A stretch of DNA of 64,000 nt from Tabrizicola_A sp965284335 (lineage in GTDB: Bacteria > Pseudomonadota > Alphaproteobacteria > Rhodobacterales > Rhodobacteraceae): the NCBI RefSeq assembly GCF_965284335.1, contig NZ_OZ260076.1; one strand, written 5' to 3'. Position 1 is the stretch's first letter; every line of letters begins with the position of its first letter. The position numbers and the translations under genes were made by a program. A model generated the notes under the pieces. It did not search any database, had not been told where the DNA came from, and was given only the letters and a program-made list of their open reading frames with translations. Below, piece by piece: positions 60,365 to 64,000 of this stretch.

Positions 60365-62097
60365 GATACACCTCCGGGGCCGGTTGATCGCACAATGTCG
60401 CTGTGGTTCTTGACCATTTCCTTCAGCACCTGATCGCGTGGGCCAAAGGCGCGGCGCATCCCGTCCTCAAGTACCAACAATAGATCACATTCCTGAATGG
60501 CCGCCGGGCGGTGCGCCATGATCAAGACCGATCCACCTGCGGCCTTGAGGCTGCGAATGGCGATGTTCAGCGCCACCGTGCCATCATTATCGAGGTTGGA
60601 GTTTGGTTCATCCAGAACCAGCAAGACCGGGTTGTCATAAAGCGCCCGTGCAAGGCCGATACGCTGGATCTGCCCGCCCGACAAACGACCGCCAAGAGTA
60701 GAAACGCGGGTGTCATAACCTTCGGGAAGGCGCAAGATCATGTCATGCGCAGCGGCTTTCTGGGCGGCCTCGACAATTTTGGCACTGTCGGGGTTGGGTT
60801 GAAGCCGGGCGATGTTTTCAGCGATGGTGCCTTCAAACAGCGTCACGCGCTGCGGCAAATAGCCGATATAGCTGCCCAAAACATCAGGATCATATTGGTC
60901 AAGCGCGGCGCCGTCCAAACGCACCTTACCTGCCGCCGGACGCCAGACGCCAATCAGCGCCCTTGCAAGGGTGGATTTTCCCGCCCCCGATGGCCCGATG
61001 ATGCCCAAGGCCTGCCCTTCGCCCATTTGGAACGTTACGCCGCGCAAGACGGCCTGACTTTCCCCCGGCGGCACGACAGAAACCGCCTGCACGTCCAAAA
61101 TTGCCCTTGGGCGCGGCAATGCGGTGCGCTGCGGTTCTGGTGGCACGCGGGTCAGCAATTCAGCCAGACGCGAGGAACCTTCCTGCGCGCGGGTCACAAG
61201 AGCCCATTGGCCCACGGCCTGCTCGATCGGTTGCAAGGCGCGGCCCATCAGGATGGACCCTGCAATCATCGCGCCCGGTGACAGCTGATTTTTCAAAACC
61301 AGCCAAGCCCCCAAGCCCAGCATGGCCGATTGCAGGAAAAGCCTGAACGTTTTTGACACCGATCCAAAGCGGCCGCCGACATCGCCAGCCTGCAACCCCT
61401 CGGCCAAAGCTGCGCTGCGCGCCTTGAACCAGCGCGAAAACGCAGCACCCGTCATGCCGAGCGCTTGCACAGCTTCGGCCTCGGTCTTGATGAGATCAGA
61501 CATCCGTTCGGCCTGAAGTGTCAGACCATTGGTTCGGTTAATCGGTGCCTGTGTCATGCGCTGGTTCAAAACGGTGATCACAATAAGGAAGATCCCACCA
61601 CCCACCGCAAGCCATCCCAAAAGCGGGTGGAACATGAAAATTGCGGCAATGAACAAGGGCGTAAATGGGATATCGAAGATCGACATCAGCACCGGCGATG
61701 CCCAAAGTCGCTGCACCGCTTCCAAATCGCGCTGGGCGGCCAGACCCACCTGATCGGTCGGCATCAGGGCCAGACGTTTCATCGCGGCTGCGAAGACCCG
61801 GCGATCCAGCTTGTCTTGCATCGCCGCACCGATACGGGCCATCACACGCCCGCGCACATGGTCTAAAATACCCATGGCGAGGAAGAGGAAGGTGACCAAA
61901 ACCGACAACGCAACCAATGTTGATTCAGATCGGCTGCCAAGCACGCGATCATAGACCTGCAACATGTAAAGCGGGCCTGTCAGCATCAACAAATTGACCA
62001 GCACCGAGAAAATTCCGACCGCCCAAAACAACTGGCGATGATCAGCCCGTGCGGCCTTTAATTCGGCATAGCCCCGAGCAAATTCACTTTGAGACAT
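60361..62097 (-). CDS. Type I secretion ABC transporter (PrtD-like)
   Basis: 578 residues. Six-helix membrane domain (FLFLAMGILDHVRGRVMARI, FMFHPLLGWLAVGGGIFLIV) and a C-terminal ATPase: Walker A IIGPSGAGKSTLARALIG, signature LSGGQIQRIGLARAL, Walker B VLLVLDEPNSNLD, switch His in LIMAHRPA. No C39 peptidase domain is present, so the substrate would carry an uncleaved C-terminal signal (RTX-like). No substrate or TolC gene is in the neighbourhood. Confidence 0.94.
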   Translation of the reverse strand: MSQSEFARGYAELKAARADHRQLFWAVGIFSVLVNLLMLTGPLYMLQVYDRVLGSRSESTLVALSVLVTFLFLAMGILDHVRGRVMARIGAAMQDKLDRRVFAAAMKRLALMPTDQVGLAAQRDLEAVQRLWASPVLMSIFDIPFTPLFIAAIFMFHPLLGWLAVGGGIFLIVITVLNQRMTQAPINRTNGLTLQAERMSDLIKTEAEAVQALGMTGAAFSRWFKARSAALAEGLQAGDVGGRFGSVSKTFRLFLQSAMLGLGAWLVLKNQLSPGAMIAGSILMGRALQPIEQAVGQWALVTRAQEGSSRLAELLTRVPPEPQRTALPRPRAILDVQAVSVVPPGESQAVLRGVTFQMGEGQALGIIGPSGAGKSTLARALIGVWRPAAGKVRLDGAALDQYDPDVLGSYIGYLPQRVTLFEGTIAENIARLQPNPDSAKIVEAAQKAAAHDMILRLPEGYDTRVSTLGGRLSGGQIQRIGLARALYDNPVLLVLDEPNSNLDNDGTVALNIAIRSLKAAGGSVLIMAHRPAAIQECDLLLVLEDGMRRAFGPRDQVLKEMVKNHSDIVRSTGPGGVS

Positions 62098-62287
62098 AAG
62101 TCCCCCTGAAAAAACGCGCTTTGCCGAAAAAATCGGCGGAAAATGTCTTTGTTACCCTGCTGGCCAAGGTTTGACCGTTGTCTTGGGTGGGGGGGCGTCG
62201 TATTCCTTGCCTTCCCCGGCTTCACTCTATGTTAGCTTGATACCCTAAGAAACCCTGAAACAACCTTATGCTGATTGCATTCCATTC

Positions 62288-63031
62288 ATGAGCCAAACAG
62301 CCCGCCCTCTTCGTTCTGCTCTTGCCCTATGTTTGATGGGGGCATGTCTTGCTGGCTGTGCAACTCCAGATATCCCCGGCACGATGAACGACCCGATAGA
62401 GCCGTTTAACCGTCAGGTTCACGCCTTTAATCGTGCGATTGATCAAAATGCGCTGCGCCCGATCGCGGTTTCAACCACAGGCGGCGGCGAACTGGGTGCG
62501 CGGGTCAGCGATTTTGCTGAGAACCTTGGAAAACCCGCCGATATTGTGAACAACATTCTTCAACTGCGACTGATCAAGGCCACAGAGAATACTTTGCGGT
62601 TTGGGATGAACACGGTGTTTGGGTTGGGCGGTCTTTATGATGTGGCCAGCGCTGCGGGGATGCCGGAGAATGACACCGATTTCGGCGAAACCTTGCATGT
62701 CTGGGGTATTCCTGAAGGTGCGTATCTGGAACTGCCCTTCATCGGCCCCTCGACTGAGCGGGATTTTGTCGGCGCGATTGTGGATATCGTGATTGATCCA
62801 CTTAATCAGCTGCCACGGGATGAACGGTTGGCAGCAACAGCGGCAAAAGTGGCGGGTCGAATTGCTGATCGTGGCCGCTATTCCGATTTGATCGATTCCA
62901 CCCTATATGAAAGTGCAGACAGCTACGCTCAGGCCCGGCTTTTGTATTTGCAGAACCGTCGCTTTGAACTTGGCCAGTCCGCAAGCGAAGACAGCTTCGT
63001 CGATCCCTACGAGGACCCCTATGCTGAATGA
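62288..63031 (+). CDS. mlaA: Outer-membrane lipoprotein MlaA (VacJ)
   Basis: 247 residues. Lipoprotein signal with lipobox LAGC (ALCLMGACLAGCATPD). MlaA core: NDPIEPFNRQVHAFNRAID, KPADIVNNILQLRLIKATEN and RFGMNTVFGLGGLYDVASAA, followed by FGETLHVWGIPEGAYLELPF and GPSTERDFVG. Extracts misplaced phospholipids from the outer membrane outer leaflet and passes them to MlaC, encoded next and overlapping by 11 bases. Confidence 0.94.
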   Translation: MSQTARPLRSALALCLMGACLAGCATPDIPGTMNDPIEPFNRQVHAFNRAIDQNALRPIAVSTTGGGELGARVSDFAENLGKPADIVNNILQLRLIKATENTLRFGMNTVFGLGGLYDVASAAGMPENDTDFGETLHVWGIPEGAYLELPFIGPSTERDFVGAIVDIVIDPLNQLPRDERLAATAAKVAGRIADRGRYSDLIDSTLYESADSYAQARLLYLQNRRFELGQSASEDSFVDPYEDPYAE

Positions 63032-63632
63032 CACCTCTTCCCTCTCGCGTCGCCGCTTTGCCGCTGGCCTTGCGCTGGGCACCGTTGCCTTTGTGCTGCC
63101 AATGCGGGCCGCTGCCCTTAGCGTGGATCAGGCGCGTGCCTTGATTGACCGCGCCGTTGGCGACATCAACGCTGTGATCTCCTCGGGCAAAGCCGAAACC
63201 GCCATGATTGGTGAGTTTGAGCGTATCTTTAGCAAATATGCCGATGTGCCGGTGATTGCCCGCTCTGCGCTGGGCCCGGCGGCCAAGCAGGCGTCAAAGG
63301 CACAGATGACCGCTTTTACCAAGGCGTTTCAGGGCTATATCAGCCGGAAATATGGGCGCCGTTTCCGCGAATTCATTGGCGGCACCATCGAGGTGACGGA
63401 TGCCAAGCCCTTGAAAAGCTATTACGAAGTGGTGTCGGTCGCGCGTTTGAAAGGGGAGGCACCTTTTGATCTTCGCTGGCATGTGTCAGATAAATCGGGC
63501 GCATTGAAGTTCTTCAATCTTATCATTGAGGGCGTGAACATGCTGGCCAGCGAACGCGCCGAGATTGGCGCGATGTTGGATCGTGCAAAGGGCGATGTCG
63601 ACGCACTGACCGCAGCCTTGAAATCTGCCTGA
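63021..63632 (+). CDS. mlaC: Phospholipid-binding protein MlaC
   Basis: 203 residues. The N terminus has a twin-arginine-like signal (SRRRFAAGLALGTVAFVLPM then RAAA). The MlaC/Ttg2D domain follows: FERIFSKYADVPVIARSALG, MTAFTKAFQGYISRKYGRRF and a VARLKGEAPFDLRWHVSDKS strand. Shuttles phospholipids across the periplasm between MlaA and the MlaFEDB complex, which is not encoded here. Confidence 0.92.
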   Translation: MLNDTSSLSRRRFAAGLALGTVAFVLPMRAAALSVDQARALIDRAVGDINAVISSGKAETAMIGEFERIFSKYADVPVIARSALGPAAKQASKAQMTAFTKAFQGYISRKYGRRFREFIGGTIEVTDAKPLKSYYEVVSVARLKGEAPFDLRWHVSDKSGALKFFNLIIEGVNMLASERAEIGAMLDRAKGDVDALTAALKSA

Positions 63633-63699
63633 CAGGAACTGTCGACGTTTCGCGCGCTGACGGCCTTTTCCAAACCTGTTTGGCAGGCTAATCAGGGCT

Positions 63700-64000
63700 A
63701 TGCGAATGACCCTGACCGAAATCTATGATGCCCGCGTGGCCGCAGGACAGTTGCGGCCAGACCCCGCCCAATATGCCGTTTTGCCGGTTTTGGAAGGCTT
63801 GCGCCTGTGGCTTGAAACCCACGCAAATCGTCGTGTCGGCCTGTTTGCCGGACTGTTCGCGAAACCTGTCACCCCCCCTGCCGGCCTTTATCTGTGGGGG
63901 GGTGTGGGGCGCGGTAAATCCATGGTCATGGATCTTTTCGTCGAAAACACTGCCATAACCCAAAAGCGCCGGGTGCATTTCCACGCCTTTATGCAAGAGA
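63700..64000 (+). CDS. zapE: Cell division protein ZapE / AFG1-like ATPase (partial)
   Basis: The first 100 codons only; the gene runs off the window. N-terminal MTLTEIYDARVAAGQLRPDP then Walker A in LYLWGGVGRGKSMVMDLF and the following KRRVHFHAFM strand are typical of AFG1/ZapE P-loop ATPases. The start is the ATG at 63700 or the one at 63706. Role: Z-ring-associated ATPase by homology. Confidence 0.9.
   Translation, partial: MRMTLTEIYDARVAAGQLRPDPAQYAVLPVLEGLRLWLETHANRRVGLFAGLFAKPVTPPAGLYLWGGVGRGKSMVMDLFVENTAITQKRRVHFHAFMQE

Overview
The window is chromosomal DNA of an alphaproteobacterium, very probably a member of the Rhodobacterales. The evidence is high-GC coding sequence, an rRNA operon ending 23S-5S-tRNA-fMet, a CcrM-type GANTC methyltransferase, an ImuA-ImuB-DnaE2 mutasome behind an alphaproteobacterial LexA box, FnrL-type sites, and hairpins with CCUCCC-rich loops like those of Rhodobacter stress sRNAs.

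Layout. 1-701: 3' end of an rrn operon. 702-7340: a worn genomic island next to tRNA-fMet. It holds a 5'-truncated gene end, the tail of a defence-type helicase/nuclease, a piece of phage terminase, a small gene of unknown function, a coiled-coil protein with a NYN/PIN-like nuclease domain, an overlapping pair of membrane-protein genes with no recognised function, and an XRE-cupin regulator that has lost its HTH. 7345-13410: SOS operon SRAP-imuA-imuB-dnaE2 read leftward from a GTTC-N7-GTTC operator. 13539-16090: sulfotransferase, a trypsin-like protein and exonuclease III. 16151-18520: two candidate CCUCCC sRNAs flank an MFS gene split by an IS5/IS427-group element with intact ends and TA target duplication. 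18577-21000: OmpR-type regulator, ribA, L,D-transpeptidase.

21074-32591: a catabolic block with a thiolase (pcaF type), a LysR regulator and, divergently, aldehyde dehydrogenase, DapA-family lyase, 3-hydroxyanthranilate dioxygenase, a Liv-type ABC importer, aspartate dehydrogenase and a formamidase-like hydrolase. It looks like an aromatic amino-acid or aminobenzoate pathway, but the usual ACMS decarboxylase and aminomuconate deaminase are absent. 32638-36191: DUF5368 protein, type II-like sulfide:quinone oxidoreductase with a Tat signal and, divergently, a SulP transporter, with a perfect FNR box between them. 36238-38596: pxpABC (5-oxoprolinase). 38593-45574: CoA transferase, DsbA-like protein, DciA, MutY, AlkB, CcrM, RNase HII. 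45756-51079: small exported protein, a membrane-anchored protein with a C-terminal winged-helix-like end, and an RND efflux pair. 51150-58717: fatty-acid-type enzymes, DUF2125 protein, TldE, a CysQ-like phosphatase and a DEAD-box RNA helicase with a repeat-rich tail. 58940-62097: type I secretion MFP and ABC genes. 62288-64000: mlaA, mlaC and the start of zapE.

Most of the window is ordinary core genome. The most interesting parts are the island (membrane pair and coiled-coil NYN gene), the predicted FnrL-controlled small RNA at about 16151-16203, the second CCUCCC-loop RNA at about 18403-18520, and the incomplete 3-hydroxyanthranilate-type cluster.
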